Shown here: one piece after another, positions 1 to 13,163 of the stretch
How positions within the stretch are numbered: position 1 is the stretch's first letter
Layout: each line of letters starts with the position of its first letter
Translations under genes and position numbers: made by a program
Source of the DNA: Hormiphora californensis
Taxonomy: Eukaryota; Ctenophora; Tentaculata; Cydippida; Pleurobrachiidae
Direction of reading: 5' to 3'
Assembly (NCBI GenBank): GCA_020137815.1
Contig: WFME01000017.1
Span: 1 to 33,116 of the forward strand
Length of the DNA stretch: 33,116 nt
The notes under the pieces: generated by a model
The model's input: only the letters and a program-made list of their open reading frames with translations
Databases searched by the model: none
What the model was told of the DNA's origin: nothing

Positions 1-3000
1 AGAGGCCACATACTCGCCGGTTTTCCCTCACGGTATATGTAATATTTCTAACTCTCCCACTGTTGTCTAATGTAGGTCCACCAATACCGGCCTGGTTGTT
101 CTCCCTGCCTTATATGTAAGATTTCTAACTCTTCCCCAACTGTGTAGAAATGAGGCCAGCAATACCGCCTGGGTGTTCTCTTCGCTCCATGTTATAGTAA
201 GATTTTCTATTGTTGACAATCTCTGCCCCAACTGTGTAGATGAGCCAGTATACGCGCCTGGTTGTTCAGCCCTGTAGGTATGGTAAATAAGTTTTAAGGT
301 CTTCCCACACTGTGTAGACTGTAGGCCAGCATACTCGTTCCGGTTGTTCTCCCCTGCACTGTATATAGTGAGTATTTCAACTCCTTCGCCGCGAACGTTG
401 TAGAAATGAGGCCAGCTGAATCGGAGCTTGCTGGGTTGCTTCTCCCCTGTCCATTGGGTATATAGTACGATTCGTAACCGTCCCCAACTTGTAAATGAGG
501 CCGCAATACTCGGCCTGCGTTCGTTCCCTCCTTGTAATCTACTAGCTTTCTAACTCTGCCACCCCAACTGTTAGAGAGCCAGACATACTCGGCCTGTTTT
601 TCTCCCTGCCTGTATATTCTAGGTACTGTGCCTCTAACTCTTCACCCACCTTGTGGTAGAATGAGGTCCCCCAGCATACTCGGCCGCTCTTCTGGTGTGT
701 CTCCCTGCATTCAGTTATTAGTATAGATTTATCTCGTCTCTCCCCACTGTTTTAGAATGGGCCGCAATACTCGCCTGTGTGCTCCCTGCCTGTTATATGT
801 AAATTTCAACTCTTCCCCACCTGTGTAGAATCGAGCCCAGCAATACGTCGGCCTGGTTGTTTCTCCCTGCCATGTCGTATAGTAAGTTCTCATACTCTTC
901 CCCATACTGTGTAGAATGAGGCCAGCAATACATCCTGTTGGTCTCCCTGCATCTGTTATAGTAAGAGACTTTCTAACTCGTTCCCCACTGTGTAGAGAAT
1001 GAGGCCAGCAATACTCTGGCCTGGTTGTTTCTCCCTGCCTGTATATAGTAAGATTTCTAACTCTTCCCCACCTGTTTCAGATGAGGCCAGCCATACTCGG
1101 CCTGGTTTTTCTCCCTGCACTGTATATATAGTAAGATTTTCTAACTCTTCCACTGTGTGAAGCCACGCACTACGGCTGGTTTTCCTCACTGATATAGAAT
1201 TCCACTCTAAGTTAGGCCCATCTGGCCTGGTGTTCTCCCTGCACTGGTTATATTAAGATTCTAACTCTTCCTCCCAACTGTGTAAAAGATGCCATCATAC
1301 TCGGCCCTGGTTTTCTCTCCTGCCTTGTATATAGTAAGGATTTTCTTAACTCTTCCCCAACTGTAAGATGAGGCCAGCACATACCGGCCTTCTTGTTTCT
1401 CCCTGCCACTGTATATATAATGTTCTGAACTCTTCCCCGAACTTGTGTAGAATGAGGCCATCATACTCGGCCTGTTTGTTCTCCCTGCCTGTAGTATTAG
1501 TAAGATATTCATAACACTCTTCCCAATGTGTAGTATAGAGCCATCCATACGTCGGCCTGTGTTTCTCCCTGCACTGTATATAGTAAGATTTCTACCTCCT
1601 CCAACTGTGTAGAAATGAGGCCAGCAATAACTTCGGCCTGGTTGTTCTCCCTGCACTGTATATAGTAATGATTTCTAACTCTTCCCCAACTGTTGAGAAT
1701 GATGGCCAGCAATACTCCGCTTGGTTTTCCTCCCTGCACTGTAAATAGTAAGATTCTAACTCTTCTCCGCCAACGTGTAAATAAGGCCAGCAATACTCCG
1801 GCGCTGGTTGTTCTCCCGCATCTTATATAGTAAGATTTCTAACTCTTCCCCAACTGTTTAGAATGATGCAGCATACTCGCGCCTGGTTGGTTCTACCTGC
1901 ACTTGTAATAAGTAAGTATTTCTAACCTCTCCCCACTTTGTGTAGAATGAGCCAGCAATACTCGGAGCTGCGTTTGGGTTCTCCCTGTCACTGTATATAG
2001 TAAATTTCTAACTCTTCCCCAACTCATGTGTAGAATGAGAGCCGCAAACTCGGCTGGATTTGTTCTCCCTTGTCTTATTAGTACGGATTTCTAACGTCTT
2101 TCCCCAACTGTGGAGAATGAGGCCAGCAATACTCGGCCCTGGTTGTTCTCCCGCACTGTATATAGTAAGATTTCTAACTCTTCCCCACTGTGTAGAATGA
2201 GGCGAGCAATACTCTGGCCTGGTTGTTCTCCTGCCTGATATAGTCGAACTCTGTAGTGAGAGTAATATCTGTTCGACTGTAATAGAGGCTAACTCTTCCC
2301 CAACTGTGTAGAATGAGAGCCAGCAATACTCGTCCTGGTTGTTCTCCCTTCACTGTATATAGTAAGATTTCTACTCTTGCCCAATGTGTAATGATGCCAC
2401 ATATCGCTGGTTGTTCTCCCTGCACTGTAGTAGTAAGATTTCTAAACTCTTCCCCAACTGGTAGAATATGGCCAGCCAATCGTGGCCTGCGTTTTCTCCC
2501 GCACTGTATATAGTATAGAATTTCTAACTCTTCCCCACTGTGTAGAATGAGGGCCAGCAATACCTGCCTGTTTGTTCTCCCCTCAATGTATATAGTAAGA
2601 TTTCTAACTCTTCCCCAACTGTTTATAATGAGGCCGCATACTCGGCCTGGTTGTTCTCAGTGTCCTGCACTGTATATAGTAAAAGATTTCTAAACTCTTC
2701 CCCAACTGGTAGCATGAATGCCAGCAATACTCGGCTTGTTGTTCTCCCTGCATTGTATTAGTAAGATTTCTAACTCGTCCCAACGGTGTAGAATGAGGCC
2801 ATCAATACTCGGCCTGGTTGTTCTCCTGCACTTATATAGTACGATTTCTAACTCTCCCTCCCAACTGTGAGAATGAGGCCATCAATACTCGTCCTGCTTG
2901 TTCTCCTCCCTGCCCTGTAGATAGTAAGATTTCTAACTCTCTCTTCCCCAACGTGTAGAATGGAAGGGCCAGCATACTCGGCCTTCTTTGTGTTCTCCCT

Positions 3001-6000
3001 GCACGTATATATAAGGGTTGTATAAGCGGAAGAGAGATTCTAACTCTTCCCAACGTGGTAGAATTAGGCCAGCATACTCGGCCTGGTTGTTCTCGCTCCC
3101 TGCACTGTATATAGTAGTTTCTAACTCTTCCGCCAACTGTGTAAGAATGAGGCCAGCGACTCCTCTCGGCCTGTTGTTCTCCCCTGCCACTGTTATAGTA
3201 GATTTCTAACTCGCTTCCCCCAACTCTGTGTATAATGAGCCAGCAATACTCGCCTGGTTTTCTCCCTGCAACTGTATATAGTCAGATTTCTAACTCTTCC
3301 CCAACTGTGTAGAATGAGGCAACAATACTCGGCCTGGTTGTTTCTCCCTGCCATTGTACTAGTAAGATTTTCTAACTCTTTCCCCAACTGTGTAGAATGG
3401 GGGGTTGGGGGGGGTAGAACACCACGCATACTCGGCCTGGTTTGTTCTCCCTGCATGTATATAGTAAGATTTCTAACGCTTCCCCAAACTGTGGTAGAAT
3501 GAGCCACAATACTCGGCCTGGTGTTTCTCCCTGCACTGTATATAGTAAGATTCTCAACTCTTTCCCCAACTGTGAGAATGGGCCATCAATACTACAGCCT
3601 TGTTGTTTTCTCCCTGCACTGTATATAGTAAGATTTCTAACGCCGTCCCCACTGTGTAAAGGAGGCAGCAATACTCGGCCCTGGTTGTTCTCTCCTCCCT
3701 TCACTGTAGATAGTAAATTTTCTAACTCCTTCCTCCCCAACTGTTTAAATAGGCCAGCATACTCCGGCCTGGTGGTTCTCCCTGCACGTATATAGTAGAT
3801 TTCTAACTCGTCCCCAACTGTGTATAATGAGCCAGCTACTGGCCTGGTTTGTTCTCCCTGCACTGTATATAGTATATTTCTTAACTCTAACCCCACTGTG
3901 TAGAATGATGCCAGCAATCTCGGCCTGTTGTTTCTCCCTGCATTGTATATAGTAATATTTCTAACTCTTCCCAACTGTGTGAATGAGGCCAGCAATACTC
4001 GCCTGGTTGTTCTCCCTGCATTGTATATAGTAAGATTTCTAACTCTTTCCCCAACTGTGGGTAGAATGAGGCCCAGCAATACTCGGCCTGGTTGTTGCTC
4101 CCTGCATGGTATATAGTAGATTTCTGCTAAACTCTCTTCCCAACTGTTAGAATGAGGCCAGCAATACGACTCGTCCTGGTTGTTCTCTCCCTGCACTGTA
4201 TATAGTAAGATTTCTAAACTCTTCCCCAACTGTGTAGAATGAGGCCAGCATACTTCGGCCGGCTTGTTCTCGCCTGCACTGTGATATAGTAGATTTCTAA
4301 AACTCTTCCCCACTGTGTAGAATGAGGCAGCAATTACTCGGCTGGTTGTTCTCCGGCCACTGTATATAGTAAGATTTATAACTCTTCCCCACTGTGTAGA
4401 ATGAGGCCAGATACTCGGCCTGGTTGTATCTCCCTGCACGTATATAGTAAGATTTCTAACTCTTCCCCAACTGGTGTAGAATGAGGCCCAATACTCGGCC
4501 TGGTTTTTCTCCTCCACTGTATATAGTAAGCATTTCTAACTCGTCTTCCCCAACTGTGTAATGAGGCCAGCAATACTCGTCCTGGTTTGTTTCTCCCTGC
4601 AACTGTTTATGTAGATTTTCTAACTCTTCCCCAACTGTGTAGAATGTGGCCAGCAGTCCTCGCCTGTTGTTCTCCCTGCACTGTCATATAGTAAAGATTT
4701 CCTACCTCTTCCGCCAACGTGTAGAATGGGGGCAGCAATACTCGCCTGGTGTTCTCCCTCAACTGTATATAGTACGATTTCTAACTCTTCCCCAACTGTG
4801 GAGAATAGGCCACAATACTCGGCTGGTTTGTTCTCCCTTCACTGTCATATAGTAACCGATTTCTACCTCTTCCCCAACTGTGTTAAATCGAGGCCCAGCA
4901 ATACTCGGCTGGTTGTTCCCCTGCATTGTATATAGTAAATTTCTAATCTTCCCCAACGTGGGATGAGGCCAGCCAATACCGCCTGGTTGTTTCCCTCCCT
5001 GCACTGTATATAGTAAGATTTCTAACTCTTACCCTAACCTTCCCCCAACTGTGTAGAATGAGGCCAGCAATACTCGGCCTGGTTGTTCCCCGCACTGTAA
5101 TAGAGTAAGATTTCTAACTCTTCCCCAACTGTGTAGTGAGGCCCAAGCAATAGCTCGTCCTGGTTTGTTTACTCCCTGCACGGTATATAGTACGATTTCT
5201 AACTCTCCCCAACTGTTAAATGAGGCCACAAATACTCGGCCTGTTGTTCTCCCGCAACTGTATAATAGTAAGATTTCTAACTCTTCTCCAACTGTGTAGA
5301 ATTAGGCCAGCAATCACCGGGCCGGGTTGGTTTCTCACCTGCACTGTATCGAGGAAGAAGTTCTAAACGCTTGTTCCCCAACTTGTAGAAGAGTCCAGCA
5401 ATACTCGACCCTGGTTGTTGCTCCCTGCAACTGTATAAAATAGTAAGATTTCTAACTCATTTTCCCCAACTGTTGTAGAAATGATGCCAGCAATCTCGCC
5501 TGGTTGTTCTCCCTGCACGGTATATAGTAAATTTTCTAACTCCTCCCCCACTGTGTAGAATGAGGCCATCAATACTCGGCCTGGTTGTTCTCCTGCCTGT
5601 ATATAGTAAGATTTCTAACTCCTCCCCAACTGTGTAGAATGAGGCCCACAGCAATAACCGCGGCCTGGTTGTTCTTCCCTGCACTGTATATATACGATTT
5701 CTAACTCTTCCCCCCACTGTGTAGAATGAGGCCAGCAATACTCGGCCTTTTGTTCTCCTGCACTGTAATATAGTAAGATTTCTAACTCTTCCCCAACTGT
5801 GTAAATGATGCCATCAATACTCGGCCGGGTTGTTTCTCCCGCATTGTATATAGTATAATTTTCTAACTCTTCCCCAACTGTGTAGAATGAGGCCACATAC
5901 TCGGCCTTGGTTTGTTCGCCCTTCACTGTATATATAGTCAGATTTCTAACTCTTCCCCAACTGTGTAGAAGAGCCAGCAATCCTCGGCCTGGTTTTTCTC

Positions 6001-9000
6001 CCTGCATTGTATATAGTAAGATTCTAACTCTTTCCCCACGGTGTAGAATGAGGCCATCAATACTCGGCCTGGTTGTTCTCCCTTCACTTAATATAGTAAG
6101 ATTTCTAACGTCTTGTTCCCCCAACTGTGTAGAAAGAGTCCACAAATACTCTGCCTGCTTGTTCTCCCTGATTGTATATAGTAAGATTTCTAACTCTTGC
6201 CCCAACTGTGTAAATGAAGGCCAGCAATACTCGGCCTGGTTGTTCTCCTGGCACTGTATATATACGCTTTCTAACTCTTCCCCAAGGTGTAGAAATGCAG
6301 GCCACAATACTCGGCCTGGTTGTTCTCCCTGCACGGATATATAAGATTTCTAACTCTTCCCCCACTGTGTGAATGATGCCAGCAATACTTCGCCTGGTTG
6401 TTCTCCCTGCACTGTAATATCGTAATTGCTTCTAACTCTTTCCCCAACTGTGTAGAATGAGGCCAGCAATACCGGCCTGGTTTTCTCCCTGCACTGTATA
6501 TAGTAAGATTTCTACTCTTCCCAACTGTGTAAAGGAGGCCACAATACTCTGCCTGGTTGTTCTCCATGCATTGTTATAGTAAAGCTTTTCTAACTCTTCC
6601 CCAACGTGTAGAATGAGGCCAGCATACTCGGACTGTGGTTCCCCTGCACTTATATGTAAGATTTCTACACCTCTTTCCCCAACTGTGGTAGATAGGCCAC
6701 AACAATACTCGGCCCTGGTTTTCTCCTCCTCCCTGCACTGTAATAAGTAAATTTTCTAACGCTTCGCACCAACTGTGTAGAATGAGGCCAGCAATATCGG
6801 TCCTGTTGGTTCTCCCTTCACTGTATAGAGTAAAGATTTTCTACATCTTTCCCCAACCGGTTAAATGAGGCCCAATACTCGGCCTGGGTTGTTCTCCCTG
6901 CATTGTATATAGTAAGATTTCTAACTCTTCCCCAACTGTGTAAATGAGGTCCAGCAAATACTCCGCCCTGGTTGTTCTCCCATTCACTGTATATATAAAA
7001 TTTTTCTAACTCTCTCTTCCCAACTGTGTAGAATGGAGGGGAGGCACAATACTCGCTGGTTGTTCTCCTGCACTGTATATAGTAATATTTCTAACTCTTC
7101 CCCCCCTGTTGTAGAATGAGCCATCATACTCGGCCTGGTTGTCTCCCCTGCATTGTATATAGTAAGATTTCCTAACTCTTTCCCCAACTGTGTAGATGAG
7201 GCCAGCCATACTCGGCCTGTTGGTTCTCCCTGCACTGTATTAGTAAGATTTCTACACTCTTCCCAACGTGTAGAATGAGGCCAGCAATACTCGGCCTGGT
7301 TGTTCTTCCCTGTCACTTAGCTAGTAAGATTTCTAACTCTGTCCCCACTGTGGAGATAGGCCGCCAGCAATACTCGGCCTGGTTGTTCTCCCTAGCAACT
7401 GTATATAGTAAGATTTCTAACTCTTCCCCAACGTTAAATATCCAGCAATACTCGGCCTGGTTGTTCTCCCTGCACTGTATATAAGTAGATTTCTAACTTC
7501 TTCCCCACTGTGTATACTGAGCACCGCATACTCGGCCTGGTTGTTCTCCCTGCACTGTTTATAGTAAGATTTCTAACTCTTCCCCCAACTGTTTAGAATG
7601 AGGCCGCAATACTCGGCCTGGTTGTTCTCCTGCACTGTATAGAGTAGATTTTTCTAAACTCTTCCCCAACGGTGTAAATGATGCCACAAATAACTCGGCC
7701 TGGTTTTTCTCCTTCTCCCTGCACTGTATATAGTAGGATTTCTAAAAACTCTTCCCCAACTGTGTAGAAATGAGGCCAGCAATACTCGGCGCTGTTTTCC
7801 ATCCCTGCATTGTACTATATTAAGATTCTAACTCTTCCCCAACTGTGTAGAATGAGGCAGCACTCTCGGCCTGGTTGTTCTCCCTGCACTGTAATATAGT
7901 AAGATTTCTAACCTCTCCCCAACTGTGTCGAATGAGGCAGCACAATACTCGGCCTGGTTTGTTCTCCCTGCAATGTAGATAGTAAGATTTCTAACTCTTC
8001 CCCAATGTGTAGAATGAGGCCAGCAATACTACCGGCCTGGTTGTTTTCTCCCCTGCACTGTATATATAAGATTTCTAACTCTAACCCCAACTGTGTAAGA
8101 ATGAGGCAGCAATACTCTGCCTGGGTGTTCTCCTGCCCTGTATCTCGTAAGATTTCTAACTCTTCCCCAACTGTGTAGAATGTGCCAGCAATACTCGGCC
8201 TGGGTTGTTCTCCCTGCACTGTAATAAGTAAGATTTCCATAACTCTTCCCCAACGGTGTAGAATGATGCCAGCAATACTCGGCCTGGTTGTTCTCCCTGT
8301 CACTGTATATAGTAAAATTTCTAACTCTTCCCCAACTGTGTAGAATGAGGCAGCAATACTCGGCGTGGTTGTTTCTTCCCTCCCGCACTGGTATCTAGGA
8401 AGATTTCTACTCTTTCCCCAACTGTGTCAATGAAGGCGCATCAATACTCGCCTGGTTGTTCTCCCTGCTTGTATATAGTAAGATTTCTAAACTCTTCCCC
8501 ACTGTGAGAATGAGGCCCCAATACTCGCCTGTTTGTTCTCCCTGCACTGTAAATTGTAATATTTCTAACTCTTCCCCAACTGTGTAGAATGAGGCCATCA
8601 ATCTCGGCCTGGTTGTTTCTCCCGGCTATAGTATACTATTAAAATTTCTAACTCTTCCCCAACTGTGTAGAAGAGGCCAGCCCTTACTCGGCCTGGTTGT
8701 TCTCCCTGCACTGTATATAGTAAGATTTCTAAACCGCTTCCCCAACTGTGGTGAATGAGGGCGGAGCAATACTCGCCTGTTTGTTCTCCCTGGCAACTGT
8801 ATATATTAGATTTCTACTCTTCCCCTCCCAACTGTGGACGAACAGCAATACTCGGCCTGTTTGTTCCTCCCTCTCCCTGCAATTGTATACTAGTAAGATT
8901 TCTTTCTACCTCTTCCCCCACTGTTGTAGAATTAGGCCAGCAATACTCGGCCTGGTTTTGTTCTGTTCTCCTGCATTGTATATAGGAAGATTTCTAACTC

Positions 9001-12000
9001 TTCCCCAACGGTGTAGAATGAAGGCCAGCAATACTCGGCCTGGTTTTTCTCACCTGCACTGTATAATAGTAAGATTTTAATCCTTCCCCAACTGGTAGAA
9101 TGAGTCCAGCAATCCTACCGCCTGGTTGGTCTCCCTGCACTGTCATAGTACGATTTCTAACTCTTCCCCACTGTGTAGAATGATGCAGCAATACTCGGCC
9201 TGTTTGTTCTCCTGCACTGTGAAGATAGTAGATTTCTTAACGCTTCCCCAACTGTGTAGAATGAGCCAGCAATACTCGCTGGTTGTTCTCCCTTCACTGT
9301 TATATTACGATTTCTAACTCTTCCCCAACTGTGTAGAATGATGCCAGCAATACGCGGCCCCTGGTTTGTTCTCCCGCACTGTATCTAGTAAGATTCTAAC
9401 TCTTCCCCAACTGTGTAGAATGAGCCAGCAATACTCGGCCTGGTTTTGTTCTTCCCTGCACTGTATATAGTAAGATTTCTAACTCTTCCCCAACTGTGTA
9501 GAATGAGGCCAGCATACTCGGCCTGGTTGTCTCCCTGCACTGTAATAGTAAGATTTCTAACTCTTCCCAACTGTGTAGAATGATGCCAGCAATCCTCGGC
9601 TGGTTGTTCCCCCTGCATTCTGTATATAGTGATTTTCTAACTCTTCCCCAACTGTGTAAATGAGGCACAGCAATACTCGGCTGGTTGTTCTCCTCCACTG
9701 GCACGTAGATAGTAAGATTTCTAACTCTTCCCCAACTGTGTATAATGAGGCAGCATACGCGGCCTGGTTTGTTCTCCCTGCCCTTATATATTAATGATTT
9801 CTAACTCTCCCCCCAACTGTGTCGAATGAGGCCAGCAATACTCGCCTGGTTGTTTCTCCCTGCACTGTATATCGGAGTTTCTAACTCTTCCCCAACTTTG
9901 TAGAATGAGGCCAGTCATACTCGGCCTGGTTGTTCTCCTGCTTGTCATATAGTTAAGATTTCTAACTCTTCCCCAACTTGTGTATAATGATGCCAGCAAT
10001 ACTCGGCCCTGGTTGTTCTCCCTGCCTTATATATTAAGATTTCTAACTCTTCCCCACTGTGTAAGAAATGAGGCCAGCAATACGCTGCCTGTTTGTTTCT
10101 CCCTGCACTGTACCTAGTAAGTATTCTAACCTTCCCCAACTGTGTAGAATTATGCCAGCAATAACTCGGCCTGGGTTTTCTCCCCGCACTGTATATAGTA
10201 AGATTTCTAACTCTTTCCCCAACTGTGTAGAAAAAGGAGGCCAGCATACTCGCCTGTTGTTCCACCTGCCACTGTAGAGAGTAAGATTCTAATCTTTCCC
10301 AACTGTGTATAATGATGCCGCAATACTCGGCCTGGTTGTTTCTCGCCTGCCTGTATAAGTAAGATTTCTAACTCTTCCTCAACTGTGTAGAATGAGGCCA
10401 GCAATACTCGGCTGCCTTGTTCTCCCCTCCCTGCATTGATATATTAAAATTTTCTAACTCTTCCCCAACTGTTGAATGAGGCCAGCAAAATACTCGGCCT
10501 GGTTGTTTCTCCTGCATTGTATATAGTAAGATTTCTAACTCTTCCTCAACTGTGTAGAAATGAGGCCAGCAATTACTCACTCGGCCGGGTTGTTTCTCCC
10601 GGCATTGTATATAGTAATAATTTCACTCTTGCCCCACCTGGGTGAAGGAGGCCACAATACTCGGCCTGGTTTGTTCTCGCCTGCACTTATATAGTAAGAT
10701 TTCTAACTCTTCCCAACTGTGGTTAGAATGAGGCCAGCAATACTTCGGCCTGTTGTTCTCCCTGCATTGTTATAGTAAGATTTCTAACTCTTTCCCCACT
10801 GTTAGAAATGAGGCCAGCAATACTCGCCTGGTTGTTCTCCCTGCACTGTATATAGTATAAGATTTCTACTCTTCCCCAACGTGTAGAATGAGGCCGCATA
10901 CTCGGCCTGGTCGTTCCTCCCTGCCCTCTATAAGTGTAAGATTTCTAACTCTCCCCCAACTGTGGTAGAATGAGCCAGCAATACTCGCCTGGGTTGTCTC
11001 CCTGCACTTGTATAAGTAAGATTTCCACCTCTTCCCAACTGTGTAGAATGAGGCCAGCCTACTCGGCCTGTTGTGTTTCTACCTGATTGTTATATAGTAA
11101 GATTCTAACTCTTCCCCAACTGTGTAGATGAGGCCAGCAATACTCGGCTGGTTGTTCTCCCGGCAACTGTATATGTAAGATTTCTAACCTTTCCAACTGT
11201 GTCGAATGAGCCAGTAATACTCGGCTGGTTGTTCTCTCCTCCCTGCACTGTATATAGTAAGTTTCTAACTCTAACTCTTCCCCAACTGTGTATAATGAGG
11301 CCAGCAATACTCGGCCTGGTTTGTTTCTCCCCCTGCCTGTATATCAGTAAGATTTCTAACTCTTCCCCCAACTGTGTAGAATGAGGCCAGCAATACTCGG
11401 CTGTTGTTCTCGCCTGCCACTGTATATATAAGATTTGCTAACTCTTCCACCTCAACTGTGTAGATGAGGCCAGCAATACTCGCCCTGTTTGTGCTCCCTG
11501 CACGGATATAGTAAATTTTCTAACCTTCCCAACGGTAGTAATGAGGCCAGCAATACTCGGCCTGAGTTGTTCTCCCTGCCTGTTATAGTGAAGATTTTCT
11601 AACTCTTCCCCAACTGTGTAATGAGGCCCAGCAAATTCGGCCTGGTTTTTACTCCCATGCACTGTATTCGTAAGATTTCTAACTCTTCCCCAACGGTGTA
11701 GAATGAGCCAGCAATACGTGCCTGGTTGTTCTCCCTCACTGTAATATAGTAAAATTTCTAACTCTTCCCCAACTGTGTAGAATGAGGCCACACAATACTC
11801 GGCCTGCTTGTTCTCCCTGCACTGTAATAGTAAGATTAACTCTTCTCCCCAAACTGTGTAGAATGAGGCCAGCAATACTCGGGCTGGTTTCTCCCTGCAC
11901 TGTATATAGTAAGATGTTCTAACGCTTCCCCAACTGTGTAGAATGAGGCCAGCAATACTCGGCCTGGTTGTTCTCTCCTGCACTGTATATAGTAAGATTT

Positions 12001-12790
12001 CTAACTCTCTCTCCCCAACTGTGTCAGATGAGGCCAGCATACTACTAGGCCTGTTGTTCTCCCTGCACTGTATATAGTAAGATTTCTAACCTTCTCTCCA
12101 CCAACTGTGTAGAATGAGGCCAGCAATACTGGCCTGGTTGTTCTCCTGCACTGTATTAGTAAGATTTCTAACTCTTCCCCAACTGTGTAGAATGAGGCCA
12201 GCAATACTCGGCCTGGTTGTTCTCCCTGCACTGTATATAGTAAGATTTCTAACTCTTCCCCAACGTGTAGAATGAGGCCACAATACTCGGCCTGGTTGTT
12301 CTCCCCTGCACTGTAGATAGTAAGATTTCTAACTCTCCCCAACTGTGGTAGAATGAGCCAGCAGCAATACTCGGCCGGTTGTTCTCCCTGCACTGTATAT
12401 AGTATAATTTCTAACTCTTCCCCACTGTGTAGAATGAGGCCAGCAATACTCGGCCTGTTGTTCTCCCTGCACTGTTATAGTAAGATTTCTAACTTTCCCC
12501 AACTGTGTAGAAGAGGCCGAACAATACTCGGCCTGGGTTTTCTCCCTGCACTGTATATAGTAAGATTTCTAACTCTTCCACTGTGTAGAATGAGGCCAGC
12601 AATACTCGGCCTGTTGTTTCCCTGCATGTATATAGTAAGATTTCTAACTCTTCCCCAACTGTGTAGAATGAGGCCAGCATACTCGGCCTGGTTGTTCGCC
12701 CTGCACTGTATATAGTAAATATTTCTAACTCTTCCCCACTGTTTAGAATGAGGCCAGCAATACTCGGCCTGGTTGTTCTCCCTGCACTCA
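1..12790. repeat. 81-bp tandem satellite array, about 155-160 copies
   Basis: One 81-bp unit repeats head to tail across the whole stretch. Each copy carries the landmarks GAATGAGGCCAGCAATACTC, TGTTCTCCCTGCACTG, TATATAGTAAGATTTC and TCTTCCCCAACTGTG. The cleanest copies are at about 12080-12780, where successive units are nearly identical. Towards position 1 almost every unit has several one-base insertions or deletions. Because 81 is a multiple of 3 and the unit lacks stops in some frames, short ORFs appear on both strands, but constant frameshifts and the absence of codon structure show they are not genes. The array ends just 5' of the first recognisable TMED10 exon, so if that gene is intact the array lies inside one of its introns. 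No other gene is visible in these 12.8 kb. Confidence 0.96.
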
Positions 12791-13163
12791 TCTCTCCGCA
12801 CTTTCCTTCCTTCAAACTTAACCCCTGAAGGTAAGAAGTAAGGGATTATTAATGTTAACTTGATATGAACTTAGAACCTGAAGGTAACGACGTGAGGGAT
12901 TGTTAATACTTGATGTTAACTTTGGAACCCTGAAGGTAAGACGTGAGGGATTGTTAATACTGATGTTAACTTTAGAACCTGAAGGTAAGAAGTGAGGGAT
13001 GTTAATACTTGATTGTTAACTTAATTGAACTTGAGAACCCGCAATGGCAACCCCGCTCCTCTTAATATTTACTTTTGTGACTCTCATAATTCTATAAACA
13101 TAACAAAATTAAGCAAATATTGATTCCCTGACGAACGAAATGTTTCTCCCACGCCCTTCTCAG
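12791..13163. repeat. Intron end with four ~52-bp direct repeats
   Basis: After the satellite, a unit beginning CCTGAAGGTAAGAAGTGAGG and running through TTAATACTTGATGTTAACTT is repeated about four times, starting near 12824, 12877, 12929 and 12978 and ending near 13035. A 19-base string starting ATGGCAACCCCGCTC follows at 13044-13062 and recurs exactly at 13550-13568 in the next intron. The segment ends with a pyrimidine-rich tract and the AG acceptor at 13162-13163. Confidence 0.8.

Noticed and set aside
1-12790. Many ORFs with a 27-residue period on both strands of the 81-bp array
   Set aside because: The unit is a multiple of 3 without stops in some frames, and every ORF is broken by indels. 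There is no codon bias, start context or splice structure.
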